A DNA stretch of 64,000 bases from UBA4781 sp963556045 (GTDB taxonomy: Bacteria > Chloroflexota > Anaerolineae > Anaerolineales > Anaerolineaceae), in the NCBI GenBank assembly GCA_963556045.3, contig CAUVYA020000002.1, positions 1,426,001-1,490,000 on the forward strand, in the 5' to 3' direction. The notes beneath the pieces are model-generated. The model saw only the letters and a list, made by a program, of their open reading frames with translations, had not been told where the DNA came from and did not search any database. Shown here in pieces: positions 40,867 to 50,241 of the stretch. Within the stretch, counting starts at the first letter, position 1; every line of letters begins with the position of its first letter. Position numbers and translations under genes: made by a program.

Positions 40867-42627
40867 TCATGCACGACTGCGGATCAGTTCAATTAAAGCC
40901 AGAGCAGCTTGCTCAGGTCCGCTATGTTCATGTCCGGGAATTCCCAGCATGGTGCGCAGCTGCCCTATGTACAGACCCTGCGCAAAGAAGGAGGTGAAAT
41001 AACTGCGTGCAATGCTTTCATGAAGATCATGATACTGGGGAGGACCAAAGATATTCGCAAAATAATTCTCGACGATACCGGTTGTAGTGGTGGTACCTTT
41101 ACTCATGACCGCGCCCCTGCGAAATACCTGCAATGCATCCTGCGGTGTTTTAAATTGTTCAATGGCTTCATGCGATCCATCCACTTCTTCATAGTTGTTC
41201 GCATAAAGAATGGCATCCACAGGGATTCCTTTAACAAGATATTCGTAGCGCGTGACCGGCAGTACTACGCGGGCATTGACCTGGTCAGGGTTCATGATAA
41301 TGGTGCGGTCGATCTGACCAAAAGCATACCCAGCCTGCAGGTCATCCAGACGCACAAAAGCACCCATTTCCGTTCCATACCCTAACACCTTCCCATCAGG
41401 CGACAGTGAAAATGATCCCATATCATCCGCGATAATTAAAATCTCCTGGATCTCGGAAGAGCGGATGCGCCGCAGCGCTTCGATTGTTTCTGATTTCCCT
41501 GCACCGGAATCTCCCATCACCACCAGTGAAAAAGGTTTGCAGCCATGCAGAGTGATGCGCACCATGGCTCCATGAAAGGGAAGCAAACCATCCTGCATCC
41601 GTTTAATATTATGCAGAGTAAGGATCATCTTCTTGAGGTAGCCAAAATATCCAAATTCATCTTTATAGGGAATAGATCCCACCAGACAGTTATTTTCTTG
41701 ATCATCGTAAAAAACAGTTTCGTTCCCATCCACATTCAGCGCCGATTCTGGAGGAGCCCCATAGATGAAAACCGCATCCGGTTTGCGTTTCAAATCCTCC
41801 TCATCAGCCAGCTCAAAAAGGTTGCATAAAGAGAATCCCAGTTCGAAGAAATCAAGGCAGAAATACACCATGATGAGCAGTGCTCCCACTTTAGCAGGAT
41901 AACACAGCCACTCATTGGGCGGCAGGTTCAAAGAATCAAGTGGGTTTTGCTGCACCTGCACGAACTGCCCGGTGCGTTTGTTCATAGGGGTCTTGAAAAT
42001 CATAGGAGGATAGATCAATGCCTGCCGGATCACAAAAATCTCCTGCAAAGAATCGTAGAGTTCTCCCGTGTAGTTTATGTGGTAGGGCAATGCAATCGCA
42101 CCGATCTCGGCGCCCGCACTGACCTGACGATAGATCTTGGGATGATTGCCGGTGATATTCTCCTGGATGGTGCGGTATGTGGAGCGCACAATATGCATGA
42201 GACTTTCCACCAGGTCATTAAAAGTACGGTATGGTTTTTGGTCAAAACGATCGAACACGGAATCACAGATGATCAGGCGGTGTAGATGCCGCCAGTAATT
42301 GTAAAATTGCTCGACCAGTTCATTGAGCAGGAAGGCGTCTCTTAAAAATTGCGAGGACCCATCTACAATCTTAATTACCTTATCAGCCGGCAACCGTGTG
42401 AGGTAAAAGAGAGTATCGATCAATGTTTCCATAGACTCGCGATCGATTTTTCCCTGCGGGAAAACTGCGAGTAAAGGAGATTGACTTTCTTCCAGGTTTT
42501 TTAGAAATCTCCATAATATTTTTTCAAATAACTCACTTCTGATCAATTCCTCGGAGTTATTGCAAACACGGTTCCTGACCCGCATGGTGATCTTGTCGTG
42601 ATAGAAATGGAATGATCCGTTTTGCAT
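40867..42627 (-). CDS. P-loop protein related to PEP carboxykinase/HPr kinase, function unknown
   Basis: 586 aa, no membrane segments of note. A Walker A motif VVMGDSGAGKSETIEALRR lies at about residues 370-385, followed by LIIADDMGSF (Walker-B-like), GYGTEMGAFVRLDD and the C-terminal SFFAQGLYIGQLRTMLGIPG. These resemble the nucleotide-binding half of ATP-dependent PEP carboxykinase and HPr kinase. The N-terminal 300 residues have no feature I recognise. A consensus promoter and a possible operator precede it. It is probably a single-gene unit. I would call it a PEPCK-like hypothetical and not assign a reaction. Confidence 0.7.
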   Translation of the reverse strand: MQNGSFHFYHDKITMRVRNRVCNNSEELIRSELFEKILWRFLKNLEESQSPLLAVFPQGKIDRESMETLIDTLFYLTRLPADKVIKIVDGSSQFLRDAFLLNELVEQFYNYWRHLHRLIICDSVFDRFDQKPYRTFNDLVESLMHIVRSTYRTIQENITGNHPKIYRQVSAGAEIGAIALPYHINYTGELYDSLQEIFVIRQALIYPPMIFKTPMNKRTGQFVQVQQNPLDSLNLPPNEWLCYPAKVGALLIMVYFCLDFFELGFSLCNLFELADEEDLKRKPDAVFIYGAPPESALNVDGNETVFYDDQENNCLVGSIPYKDEFGYFGYLKKMILTLHNIKRMQDGLLPFHGAMVRITLHGCKPFSLVVMGDSGAGKSETIEALRRIRSSEIQEILIIADDMGSFSLSPDGKVLGYGTEMGAFVRLDDLQAGYAFGQIDRTIIMNPDQVNARVVLPVTRYEYLVKGIPVDAILYANNYEEVDGSHEAIEQFKTPQDALQVFRRGAVMSKGTTTTTGIVENYFANIFGPPQYHDLHESIARSYFTSFFAQGLYIGQLRTMLGIPGHEHSGPEQAALALIELIRSRA

Positions 42628-42652
42628 GATATTCTCCGTTGTCCCGTTTTAT

Positions 42653-42665
42653 AAGACACTGTCCT
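42653..42665. promoter_or_regulatory. Short palindrome after the promoter of the PEPCK-like gene
   Basis: AAGACA-c-TGTCCT, a one-mismatch inverted repeat located about 16 bp downstream of the -10 box, where a repressor could bind. Confidence 0.35.
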
Positions 42666-42680
42666 ATTTACTGATGGAAT

Positions 42681-42709
42681 ATTATAGTAAATTTTCTACA
42701 ACAAGTCAA
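42681..42709 (-). promoter_or_regulatory. Strong sigma-A promoter of the PEPCK-like gene
   Basis: Minus strand TTGACT (42709-42704), 17-bp spacer, TATAAT (42686-42681). Confidence 0.85.
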
Positions 42710-42750
42710 TAAGCCTGTTGGCGAGCTTGCCGCGCGAGTCGATCACTTTC

Positions 42751-43500
42751 TCAATGCGTTAAGATTTGAGAAAGGAATTGCCGGGTGCGCTCGCAGGCAG
42801 GATTGCTGAAAAACACGTCGGGGGCTGCTCTCTCTACGATCTTTCCCATATCCATGAAGATCACCTCATCGGCTGCAGCTTTCGCAAACCCCATTTCGTG
42901 GGTTACGATCACCATCGTCATGCCCTCCTTTACAAGCAACAGCATTACATCCAGTACCTCTTTGATCATTTCCGGATCAAGAGCGCTGGTCGGTTCATCG
43001 AAAAGCATTACCTTTGGTTCCATGGCTAGAGCTCTGGCAATAGCCACACGCTGTTGTTGACCGCCTGATAATTGAGCCGGATAATTGCCTGCTTTTTCTG
43101 CGATCCCCACTTTCACCAGCTGCTGCATGGCGATCTTCTGTGCTGCATCTTTTTTGGTCTTTTTAACGATCCGTAACGCCAGGGTAATATTTTCCAGAAC
43201 GGTCAGGTGCCCATAGAGGTTGAAATTTTGAAAAACCATTCCGATGTTGGAGCGTATAGCATTGATGCGCTGCTGGTTTTCAGAAAGGGAGACGCCATCT
43301 ACGATCACTTCTCCTTCTGTCGGACATTCAAGCCAATTCATCGTTCTTAATAGGGTTGATTTTCCAGATCCACTCGGTCCGATGATGACCAGCACCTGCT
43401 TGGGATATACCTGCAGGCTCACCCCGTTGACCGCCTCCACCATACCAAAATTTTTAGAGAGATCTTTGATTTCGATCATGGGCTGATTATTTGTCGTCAT
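42751..43500 (-). CDS. Polar amino acid ABC transporter ATP-binding protein (GlnQ/HisP type)
   Basis: 249 aa from ATG 43500 (AGGAAG 7 nt upstream). Walker A GPSGSGKSTLLRTMNWLE, Q-loop MVFQNFNLYGHLTVLEN, signature LSGGQQQRVAIARALAMEP, Walker B VMLFDEPTSALDPEM and the H-loop VTHEMGFA are all intact. FNLYGHLTVLENITLA is characteristic of the PAAT family. It overlaps the permease gene by 14 bp. Confidence 0.95.
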   Translation of the reverse strand: MTTNNQPMIEIKDLSKNFGMVEAVNGVSLQVYPKQVLVIIGPSGSGKSTLLRTMNWLECPTEGEVIVDGVSLSENQQRINAIRSNIGMVFQNFNLYGHLTVLENITLALRIVKKTKKDAAQKIAMQQLVKVGIAEKAGNYPAQLSGGQQQRVAIARALAMEPKVMLFDEPTSALDPEMIKEVLDVMLLLVKEGMTMVIVTHEMGFAKAAADEVIFMDMGKIVERAAPDVFFSNPACERTRQFLSQILTH

Positions 43501-44359
43501 TGCCAATCTTCCTTTCGATCAATTTCAATAAAAACGAGAGCAGCAACGTGAGTGTCAAATACAAAACACACAGTATTGTGTACGCTTCTGCAAATTTAAA
43601 AGAATGCCCGGTGTATAAACGGGCTATCTGGGTAATATCACGAACTGCCAGTATCGAAACCAGGGATGAATCCTTCAGCATTGAGATAAGATCATTCCCC
43701 AAGGCAGGAAATATATTTCGCACCGCCTGCGGGAGGATCACATGTCGCATCGCCTGCCAGTGGTTCATGCCCTGTGATCGCGCCGCTTCCATCTGCCCTT
43801 TGTTGATGGACTGAATCCCCGCTCGAAATATTTCAGCCAGAAATGCACCGTAGGTGATCGCCAGCGAAATGATCGCCCGCGAATTCATGGAAACAGATCT
43901 GGTATCAATGACCGCCAGTTTGGAACCCATCTCTTCCAGACCGTTCTTCATTAAGAAAATTCCCAGTGAGCTGACAAGATTGGTGACAGCAGGAATGAGT
44001 ACCAGCGCAATAAAAAAAATAAGTACCAGCAATGGTACTCCGCGAACGATCTCGACATAGATGGTCGCCACATTCCTCCAGAACTTGCTTTCCGATACTC
44101 GCCCCAATCCCACCAGCAGACCGATCAATAATGCAACAGTGTATGCAATGATGGTCGTGGAGATGGTGATGCTCAAGCCCGCTTTAATGACCATGAAAGC
44201 ATCATTGAAATCAGGGTTGAATTGGATCAGAAAAAATGTGGTCAGGATAACAATTCCAACAACGACCATCCACCAGGGGAAATCTTGTTTTTTCTGCTGT
44301 AATCCAACTGGTAGATCGTCTTTATTCTTTTGAAAAATAGTATTATCTGTTACTGCCAT
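43487..44359 (-). CDS. Polar amino acid ABC transporter permease
   Basis: 290 aa from ATG 44359, which follows GAAGGAGGTGCG. About five to six membrane helices. The PAAT permease pattern is seen in YVEIVRGVPLLVLIFFIALV and in the EAA loop AARSQGMNHWQAMRHVILPQAVRNIFPALGN. Homodimer with the ATPase next to it. The extended hydrophilic N-terminus before the first helix (QKKQDFPWW) is typical of GlnP-like permeases of related bacteria. Confidence 0.95.
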   Translation of the reverse strand: MAVTDNTIFQKNKDDLPVGLQQKKQDFPWWMVVVGIVILTTFFLIQFNPDFNDAFMVIKAGLSITISTTIIAYTVALLIGLLVGLGRVSESKFWRNVATIYVEIVRGVPLLVLIFFIALVLIPAVTNLVSSLGIFLMKNGLEEMGSKLAVIDTRSVSMNSRAIISLAITYGAFLAEIFRAGIQSINKGQMEAARSQGMNHWQAMRHVILPQAVRNIFPALGNDLISMLKDSSLVSILAVRDITQIARLYTGHSFKFAEAYTILCVLYLTLTLLLSFLLKLIERKIGNDDK

Positions 44360-44426
44360 CGCACCTCCTTCAGGATTCCGCCAGGTCAATTTTCCATTAA
44401 CCTGGCGGTAAATGACTTATTTAAAT

Positions 44427-45290
44427 TTATTGGATGTCGTCGTAGGTAACGGTGAAATCAGGTCCGAAATACTTGAGGTTGATCGCAGCCAGAGTACCAT
44501 TATCTTTCAAAGCTTGTATGGCAAGGTTTACCGGACCAACCAGGTCGCTGCCTTTGGTGAACGGGAATCCTAATTGATCACTCGAAATCGAGGGACCGAT
44601 CAATTCCACGCTCTCAGCGTTGGTGCCCATATAACCAAGACCGGCTGTTTCATCAATGAGCACAGCATCCACATCACCGGCAATAAGCGCCTGCACCGCA
44701 AATGGGAATGTTTCAAATGCTTGAATGCGATCTTCAGGAAGATACTGTACAGCGGTTTCGTAGTTCGAGGTCTGAGCCTGTGTTCCGAGGATCAGGTCGG
44801 GATTTGCCACAAAATCATCCAGGCTGGCAAAACCATCTTCCCCAATTTGAACCAGCAAGCGCTGTTCCACATTGACATACCCATCAGAGAAATCAACCTG
44901 CTCCAGGCGCGCATCGGTAATGGTGACACCATCGCCTGATGTATCCATTAAACCATCCGCCACAGATTGGATCATGACCTCCCAGGCTGTTTCTACAAAC
45001 ACGGGTTTGCAGTGCAGCAATTCACAAATTGCCGGCCATACTTCATAATCCCATCCGCCTGCTTCGCCGGTTTCTGACGAAATATAGTTGAAGGGTAAAT
45101 AAGCATTCTCAACTGCGATGGTGACTTCCTGGCAATCCAGGTCAACCAGGGCATCTTCGGCGGTTCCCAGACATTCATACGTCTGACCTTCCATTCCAGC
45201 TTTTACTTCTTCTTCCCCGGCTGAACAGGATGTCAGCACCAGGGCAGCAACCATAATGGCAGCTAATACGATGATAGAATTCTTTTTCAT
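44427..45290 (-). CDS. Polar amino acid ABC transporter substrate-binding lipoprotein
   Basis: 287 aa from ATG 45290 after AAGGAGAAAGAA. A lipoprotein signal (IIVLAAIMVAALVLTSC) anchors it. The SBP_bac_3 fold is shown by VTIAVENAYLPFNYISSETGEAGG, WDYEVWPAICELL, DGVTITDARLEQVDFSDGYV, the hinge LGTQAQTSNYETAV and DAVLIDETAGLGYM. Ligand probably an acidic or polar amino acid. The gene is first in its operon; its mRNA carries a leader of over 200 nt with a terminator hairpin at 45368-45399. Confidence 0.93.
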   Translation of the reverse strand: MKKNSIIVLAAIMVAALVLTSCSAGEEEVKAGMEGQTYECLGTAEDALVDLDCQEVTIAVENAYLPFNYISSETGEAGGWDYEVWPAICELLHCKPVFVETAWEVMIQSVADGLMDTSGDGVTITDARLEQVDFSDGYVNVEQRLLVQIGEDGFASLDDFVANPDLILGTQAQTSNYETAVQYLPEDRIQAFETFPFAVQALIAGDVDAVLIDETAGLGYMGTNAESVELIGPSISSDQLGFPFTKGSDLVGPVNLAIQALKDNGTLAAINLKYFGPDFTVTYDDIQ

Positions 45291-45367
45291 TTCTTTCTCC
45301 TTGGCATTTGTAATTTTTGTTTGACGTGCATTGTTCCTTACTCCGGGACACCTCCTGTATGCTAATA

Positions 45368-45399
45368 ACAAAAGAGGCTTTCCTTTTCGGAAAGCCTCT
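45368..45399 (-). terminator. Terminator hairpin inside the leader of the amino acid ABC operon (attenuator candidate)
   Basis: AGAGGCTTTCC (45373-45383) and GGAAAGCCTCT (45389-45399) form an 11-bp stem with a 5-nt loop. Read on minus it is followed by TTTTGTTATT, read on plus by TTTTTT. It lies 110 nt downstream of the promoter at 45515 and 80 nt upstream of the first gene, so the minus-strand reading would attenuate the operon. Confidence 0.75.
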
Positions 45400-45514
45400 C
45401 TTTTTTAGCATTTGTTTTCACCGCCACTCAAAACCGAGAATAGCTCCTCCAATCAGGAACTTGTTTACACTATTCGTTCGTTTAGAATGGTTGTGATTCT
45501 GCATATAAGGCGCA

Positions 45515-45543
45515 AATATACTAGATAATCAGATATCTGTCAA
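45515..45543 (-). promoter_or_regulatory. Consensus promoter of the amino acid ABC operon
   Basis: Minus strand TTGACA (45543-45538), 17-bp spacer, TATATT (45520-45515). Five of six -10 positions and all six -35 positions match consensus. Confidence 0.85.
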
Positions 45544-45579
45544 GGTTATTATTTTCGTCGTATTATTCTATGACATTCG

Positions 45580-46521
45580 TTATTGCGAAATATCAATCAT
45601 TCGTTCTATGAATTTTTCCACAAAAGGTCTGGCTTGCACGTCCAGAGCTGCAAATCCGTTCTGTTGTTTGCCGTCATAATTGTAAAAATCCGCGAAAGTC
45701 TTGCCCATACTTACTCCTGCATCAGGGTCGACATCTATCACCAAATGCTGAATGGTAAGCAATTCGGATTGGAACATGGCTGCCAGTGCCAACGGATCAT
45801 TCAGTGCACAGCCTGTAATCTCCTGTGATTCTGAAAGAAATTCCATAACATAGCGTGAGGACTTTCCGATGAAATCACTGACAGGGGTGCGACATTCTTC
45901 AATTTTTTTAAGGTCAGATTCCGTTAATAAAGTCTGGTAGGTTACATCCAGCGGAACCAACGTGAAGGGTATACTGGAATGGAAAACGATATGAGCAGCG
46001 TGTGGATCACAATAGATATTGAATTCCGCCTGCGGTGTCATATTTCCACAATGGTTGATCGCACCACCCATGATGTAAATGTGTTTCACAGCGGCGATGA
46101 TCTCAGGGTACAGACGAACAGCCATGGCGATGTTGGTCAACGGTCCGATCGCTACGATATTGATCTCACCGGGATCTGTAAGAACAAGATCGCGGATAAG
46201 CTTCACTGCATGCCGCGGGTCTGGTTTTGTGGTCGGTGCAGGTAATTCGGCGTACCCCAGCCCCGTCTTTCCGTGGGTCACTTCGGCATTCACAACCGGT
46301 AACAACAAGGGTCTCGCCATACCTTTTGCCACAGGGATGTGTGTTGCGTTCATTAATTCACGCACACTCAAAGCGTTGATAACTCCCTGTTCCATCGGGC
46401 AATTGCCATTGACGATGGTGATGGCTTCCATCTTTACCTCTGGTGAAGCCAGCGCATAGAGAATAGTGAGCGCATCATCAATGCCGGGGTCAGTATCTAA
46501 AATAAATCGTTCTTTTTTCAT
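45580..46521 (-). CDS. Inosine-uridine preferring nucleoside hydrolase family protein
   Basis: 313 aa from ATG 46521 (GGAG before it; the longer reading lacks support). The metal/ribose motif FILDTDPGIDDALTILYAL is intact at the N-terminus, with INIVAIGPLTNIAMA, IYIMGGAINHCGNMTPQAEFNIYCDPHAAHIVF and LNDPLALAAMF following. It hydrolyses nucleosides to base and ribose. It is the last gene of the nucleoside uptake operon, 77 bp after the ABC permease. Pyrimidine or purine preference cannot be read with confidence. Confidence 0.94.
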   Translation of the reverse strand: MKKERFILDTDPGIDDALTILYALASPEVKMEAITIVNGNCPMEQGVINALSVRELMNATHIPVAKGMARPLLLPVVNAEVTHGKTGLGYAELPAPTTKPDPRHAVKLIRDLVLTDPGEINIVAIGPLTNIAMAVRLYPEIIAAVKHIYIMGGAINHCGNMTPQAEFNIYCDPHAAHIVFHSSIPFTLVPLDVTYQTLLTESDLKKIEECRTPVSDFIGKSSRYVMEFLSESQEITGCALNDPLALAAMFQSELLTIQHLVIDVDPDAGVSMGKTFADFYNYDGKQQNGFAALDVQARPFVEKFIERMIDISQ

Positions 46522-46598
46522 GCATACTCCGTAAAAAAACCCCACAAGAAGGAGGAGAGAGAAATCTTGCAGGGCTTTTTCCTAAAATAATTGATCCA

Positions 46599-47552
46599 TC
46601 AACGAGATTCCTTCAAATATGGATTTCCAATATCAGCCGGTCCTCCGCTTCTCTTGATAAACCCTGCCAGAACCATCAACGTCAATACGTAGGGCAATGA
46701 CATAAATAGTTCGCGCGGGATAAATCGATCAGGGATAACAGTCTGCAATGTTTTTTGCAGTGCATCCATAAAAGCAAAAAACATACAAGCCAGGAATACA
46801 CCGGCAGGTTGAACATTGCCGAAAATGACAGCGGAAAGGGCAATAAAACCACGCCCCGCTACCATGTTTTCTGAGAAAAGAGATGTCTGTGATATAGAAA
46901 GATAAGCACCACCAATGCCTGCCAGGAATGAACCGGCTAGCGTGGCAATATAGCGGATTCGTACCGGGTTTTTCCCTACCACTGCCAGTGCCTTGGGGTT
47001 CTCCCCTGCCGCTCGCAGCCATGAACCCCAGGGTGTGCGGTAAAACACAATATGCAGGATGATGGGCAGCAGAAGAACCGGGAACATCAATATGGATTGG
47101 TCATTGAAGATCGGTCCCAACACGGGCACATTTTCGAGGAATTTCATGTGAAGTGAGGGCAGTGTTGTCACCATGGGCGAATTGCCTCCATGTTCGAAAA
47201 TGATCTGCAGCAAATAACCGGAGAGCCCAACGCACAACAGGTAGATTGCCAACCCTGTGATGGATTGGTTGCTTCGCAGCGTGATAGAGATAAATGAGAA
47301 GAGCAATCCCACCAGCATTCCGACCACACCGGCAGCCAATAAACCGATCCAGGGATTTCCGGAGAAATAGGATCCCAATGCAGCCGCCAGAGCGCCCATC
47401 AACATGACACCTTCAACGCCGATGTTCAGCACACCAGAACGTTCGGTGATCATTTCGCCCATGCCAGCGAAAAGGATTGAGATGCCAACACGGATAGTTG
47501 AATAGATTAGCGATAAGGTAAAAACTGATTTAAAAATGTCAGCCCAGTTCAT
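46599..47552 (-). CDS. Nucleoside ABC transporter permease (NupQ/YufQ-like)
   Basis: 317 aa, about nine helices of the BPD_transp_2 family. FAGMGEMITERSGVLNIGVEGVMLMGAL at the N-terminus and ALSAVIFGNVQPAGVFLAC are typical of the second permease of BMP-dependent nucleoside importers. Its start overlaps the stop of the other permease by 4 bp (ATGA). Confidence 0.93.
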   Translation of the reverse strand: MNWADIFKSVFTLSLIYSTIRVGISILFAGMGEMITERSGVLNIGVEGVMLMGALAAALGSYFSGNPWIGLLAAGVVGMLVGLLFSFISITLRSNQSITGLAIYLLCVGLSGYLLQIIFEHGGNSPMVTTLPSLHMKFLENVPVLGPIFNDQSILMFPVLLLPIILHIVFYRTPWGSWLRAAGENPKALAVVGKNPVRIRYIATLAGSFLAGIGGAYLSISQTSLFSENMVAGRGFIALSAVIFGNVQPAGVFLACMFFAFMDALQKTLQTVIPDRFIPRELFMSLPYVLTLMVLAGFIKRSGGPADIGNPYLKESR

Positions 47553-48628
47553 TGAGAAACCTCCTTTTCTGCTTCAACGGTATCTTTTCCTCTGAAAATG
47601 CGGAGGTAACCCGTTAGTAAAATATCTTTGGCAGCCACGAACAGTACAACAATGCCATTAATGAGTGTTACCAGCTGGCGTGGAATGCCGGAGTAAACAG
47701 ACATTTCAAGGATGCCTGTTTTTAAAGCGCCAAATAATGTAGCTGATATTAACACTCCGAATGGGTTGAGCAATCCAACCAGTGCCACCGTGATGGAATC
47801 ATACCCATACCCCGGAGAGAATTGATCCAGGAAACGGTAATGAACACCGGCTACTTCAACAGCACCCGCTAATCCAGCCAGCGCTCCGCTCAAAAAGAAG
47901 GAAAAGATCATTCGTTTTTCCACCGGAATACCGTGAAAGCGTGCTGCGGTTTGATTGAAACCAACGGCGCGCATCTCATATCCAAGTGAGGTTTTATACA
48001 GCAATAAGTATGCAAAAATGATCACGAGCAGCATTACAAAAACGCCGGCATGCAGTCTGGTTCCTGCCAGTAAGGTTGGCAGCTTGGCTGTTTCTTCAAT
48101 AAAAGGGGTTGCTGGCACCACGCCTTCAACAGGCAGCACTTTTACTGTGAGAAAGTGTGTCAAATATGTAGCCGGATAATTGAGCATAATGGTGCTCAGG
48201 ATCTCATTTACACCTCGTTTTGTTTTTAACCAGGCAGGGATCAATCCATACAGACCGCCCGCCAGAGCACCAGCCAACAGCATCAACGGCAGATGGATAA
48301 CTGCCGGTAATTTCACTGCGAATCCAACGATAGCTGATGCCAGTGCACCTAATAACAATTGTCCTTCAACACCCACATTGAACACTGCACACTGCGCACC
48401 CACTAAAAAGGCGATGCCGGCGATGGTCAGGGGAACTACTCGCGAGATGGTGTCAGCTGTGTTGAAAAAATTTCCAAAAGATCCCCTAACGAAATAATAC
48501 ACGGCGTTAAAGGGATTCCGTCCGGTTGCTGCCAGCAGTAACCCTACCACCACAAACGCAAGTACAACGGCAATGACCGTGACAAAAACGGTTTGTTGTT
48601 TTAAAAAGAATTTGCGGATTTTAAGCAT
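47549..48628 (-). CDS. Nucleoside ABC transporter permease (NupP/YufP-like)
   Basis: 359 aa with about ten helices. Recognisable segments are FLVGAQCAVFNVGVEGQLLLGAL, LKTKRGVNEILSTIMLNYPA and RAVGFNQTAARFHGIPVEKRM. It pairs with the NupQ-like permease to form the channel of the importer. The gene follows the ATPase gene by 16 bp. Confidence 0.93.
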   Translation of the reverse strand: MLKIRKFFLKQQTVFVTVIAVVLAFVVVGLLLAATGRNPFNAVYYFVRGSFGNFFNTADTISRVVPLTIAGIAFLVGAQCAVFNVGVEGQLLLGALASAIVGFAVKLPAVIHLPLMLLAGALAGGLYGLIPAWLKTKRGVNEILSTIMLNYPATYLTHFLTVKVLPVEGVVPATPFIEETAKLPTLLAGTRLHAGVFVMLLVIIFAYLLLYKTSLGYEMRAVGFNQTAARFHGIPVEKRMIFSFFLSGALAGLAGAVEVAGVHYRFLDQFSPGYGYDSITVALVGLLNPFGVLISATLFGALKTGILEMSVYSGIPRQLVTLINGIVVLFVAAKDILLTGYLRIFRGKDTVEAEKEVSQ

Positions 48629-48644
48629 CTCTTTTTACCTTTCT

Positions 48645-50171
48645 TTATGCCGGGATATGTTCATAAGAACCACCCAGCATCATAAGACCCAGATTTTCAG
48701 GCGTTGTTTCATCTTTGTTAACGATGGTAACAATTGCGCCCTTATAGATCACCGCAATACGAGTCGAAAGCAACATGATCTCGTCCAGTGATAGAGAGAA
48801 TAACAGAACCGCTTTCCCTGCATCACGCTGCATAATAAGCTGCTCATGAACAAAATCCGTAGCGGCAATATCCAAACCGCGCGTTGGTTGGGCAGCAATA
48901 ATAGTGTCGGGGGCGTGGAATATCTCACGTGCCACGATCACTTTTTGCTGATTTCCACCAGATAATAATCTTGCTTTGTGATCAATGTTGGGCGTACGAA
49001 TATCAAACTTTTCTACCAACTGGTTGGCATTATCACGCACACAGTTCCAGTCGATGAAACCACCCTTTGAGAAAGGTTCCACTCGCTGCAGCCCCAGACA
49101 AAGGTTTTCCTGTACACTAAAATCTTCGACCAAACCTTCTTTCAAGCGGTCTTCCGGGATAACCCCGATTCCCGCGCCACGCATTTTTTTAACAGAAAGA
49201 TGGGTGATTTCACGGTCACGCAAAGAAATTTTCCCTCTGGTAAGCGGCTGTAAACCGATCAATGCTTTTACCAATTCGGTCTGACCATTACCATCAATAC
49301 CCGCAAAACCCAAAACCTCTCCCGCGCGAACATCAAAAGAAATGTCATTTAAAACTTTTCGGTGGAATATATTTACCGCGGTTAAATTTTCAACCCTTAG
49401 AATAGGTTCTCCGATATTCTTAGCAGGCGCAGCGGGTTTTAGAAATACATCCCGTCCAACCATCAAGCGCGCCAGTTGCACCTCACCGGTATCCTTCTTG
49501 GCTACCGTGTCGATAACTTTTCCATCACGCAATACGGTCACATTATCAGATATTTGCATGATCTCTTTTAATTTATGAGAGATGAAGAGAATGGTCTTAC
49601 CATCCTTACGTAGACGTTCGATGATCCGAAAGAGGTCTTCTGTTTCCTGAGGTGTCAACAGAGCTGTAGGTTCATCAAGGATCAGGATATTAGCATTACG
49701 GTAAAGTGCCTTTAAAATCTCAACCCTCTGTCGAATTCCGACAGAAATATCAGAAACCAGTGATGTTGGGTCCACTGCCAAGCCATATTGGTCGGATAAC
49801 TCTCGGGTTTGTTTATTAAGCTTCTTCATATCCAGGAAAAGCGTTCCTGTGACGGGTTCTTCACCAAGCATGACATTTTCTGCAACGGTCATTGCTGGGA
49901 TCAATTTAAAATGCTGATGGATCATACCAATACCAAGTTTGATCGCATCTGCCGGACTTTCAATCTTTACAACCTTCCCATCAATGAGAACATCTCCAGA
50001 AGTCTGCTGGTAGAGACCATACAGAATATTCATCAAGGTCGTTTTTCCTGCCCCGTTTTCCCCCACAATACTATGGACCGTCCCTTTTTCAACTTTAATG
50101 TTCACATGGTCATTTGCGAGCACGTTACCGAAATGCTTACAGATATCCCGTAACTCCAGAATATATGCCAT
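48645..50171 (-). CDS. Nucleoside ABC transporter ATP-binding protein, tandem domain (NupO/YufO-like)
   Basis: 508 aa containing two ABC domains. The first has GENGAGKTTLMNILYGL, MIHQHFKLIPAMTVAENVMLG and LILDEPTALLTPQE. The second has GFAGIDGNGQTELVKALIGL (degenerate Walker A) and LLSGGNQQKVIVAREI with AAQPTRGLDIAATDFV. This asymmetric pair is standard for the RbsA/NupO group. GGAGGAACG precedes the start. A 28-bp palindrome separates it from the substrate-binding gene. Confidence 0.95.
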   Translation of the reverse strand: MAYILELRDICKHFGNVLANDHVNIKVEKGTVHSIVGENGAGKTTLMNILYGLYQQTSGDVLIDGKVVKIESPADAIKLGIGMIHQHFKLIPAMTVAENVMLGEEPVTGTLFLDMKKLNKQTRELSDQYGLAVDPTSLVSDISVGIRQRVEILKALYRNANILILDEPTALLTPQETEDLFRIIERLRKDGKTILFISHKLKEIMQISDNVTVLRDGKVIDTVAKKDTGEVQLARLMVGRDVFLKPAAPAKNIGEPILRVENLTAVNIFHRKVLNDISFDVRAGEVLGFAGIDGNGQTELVKALIGLQPLTRGKISLRDREITHLSVKKMRGAGIGVIPEDRLKEGLVEDFSVQENLCLGLQRVEPFSKGGFIDWNCVRDNANQLVEKFDIRTPNIDHKARLLSGGNQQKVIVAREIFHAPDTIIAAQPTRGLDIAATDFVHEQLIMQRDAGKAVLLFSLSLDEIMLLSTRIAVIYKGAIVTIVNKDETTPENLGLMMLGGSYEHIPA

Positions 50172-50196
50172 CGTTCCTCCAATAACTGAATATACA

Positions 50197-50224
50197 GCAG
50201 GTGGGAGGTTAACCTCCCACCTGC
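50197..50224. repeat. 28-bp perfect palindrome between the binding-protein and ATPase genes
   Basis: GCAGGTGGGAGGTT (50197-50210) is followed directly by its reverse complement (50211-50224). In RNA it forms a stable hairpin without a U-run. In such operons a hairpin here keeps the abundant binding protein mRNA stable and lowers expression of the downstream genes. Confidence 0.85.
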
Positions 50225-50241
50225 ATAACTCAATTTACATA

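Noticed and set aside
42710..42750. Terminator after the amino acid ABC ATPase gene
   Set aside because: The GC-rich stretch with GGCAAGCTCGCC gives only a very short stem and no T-run.
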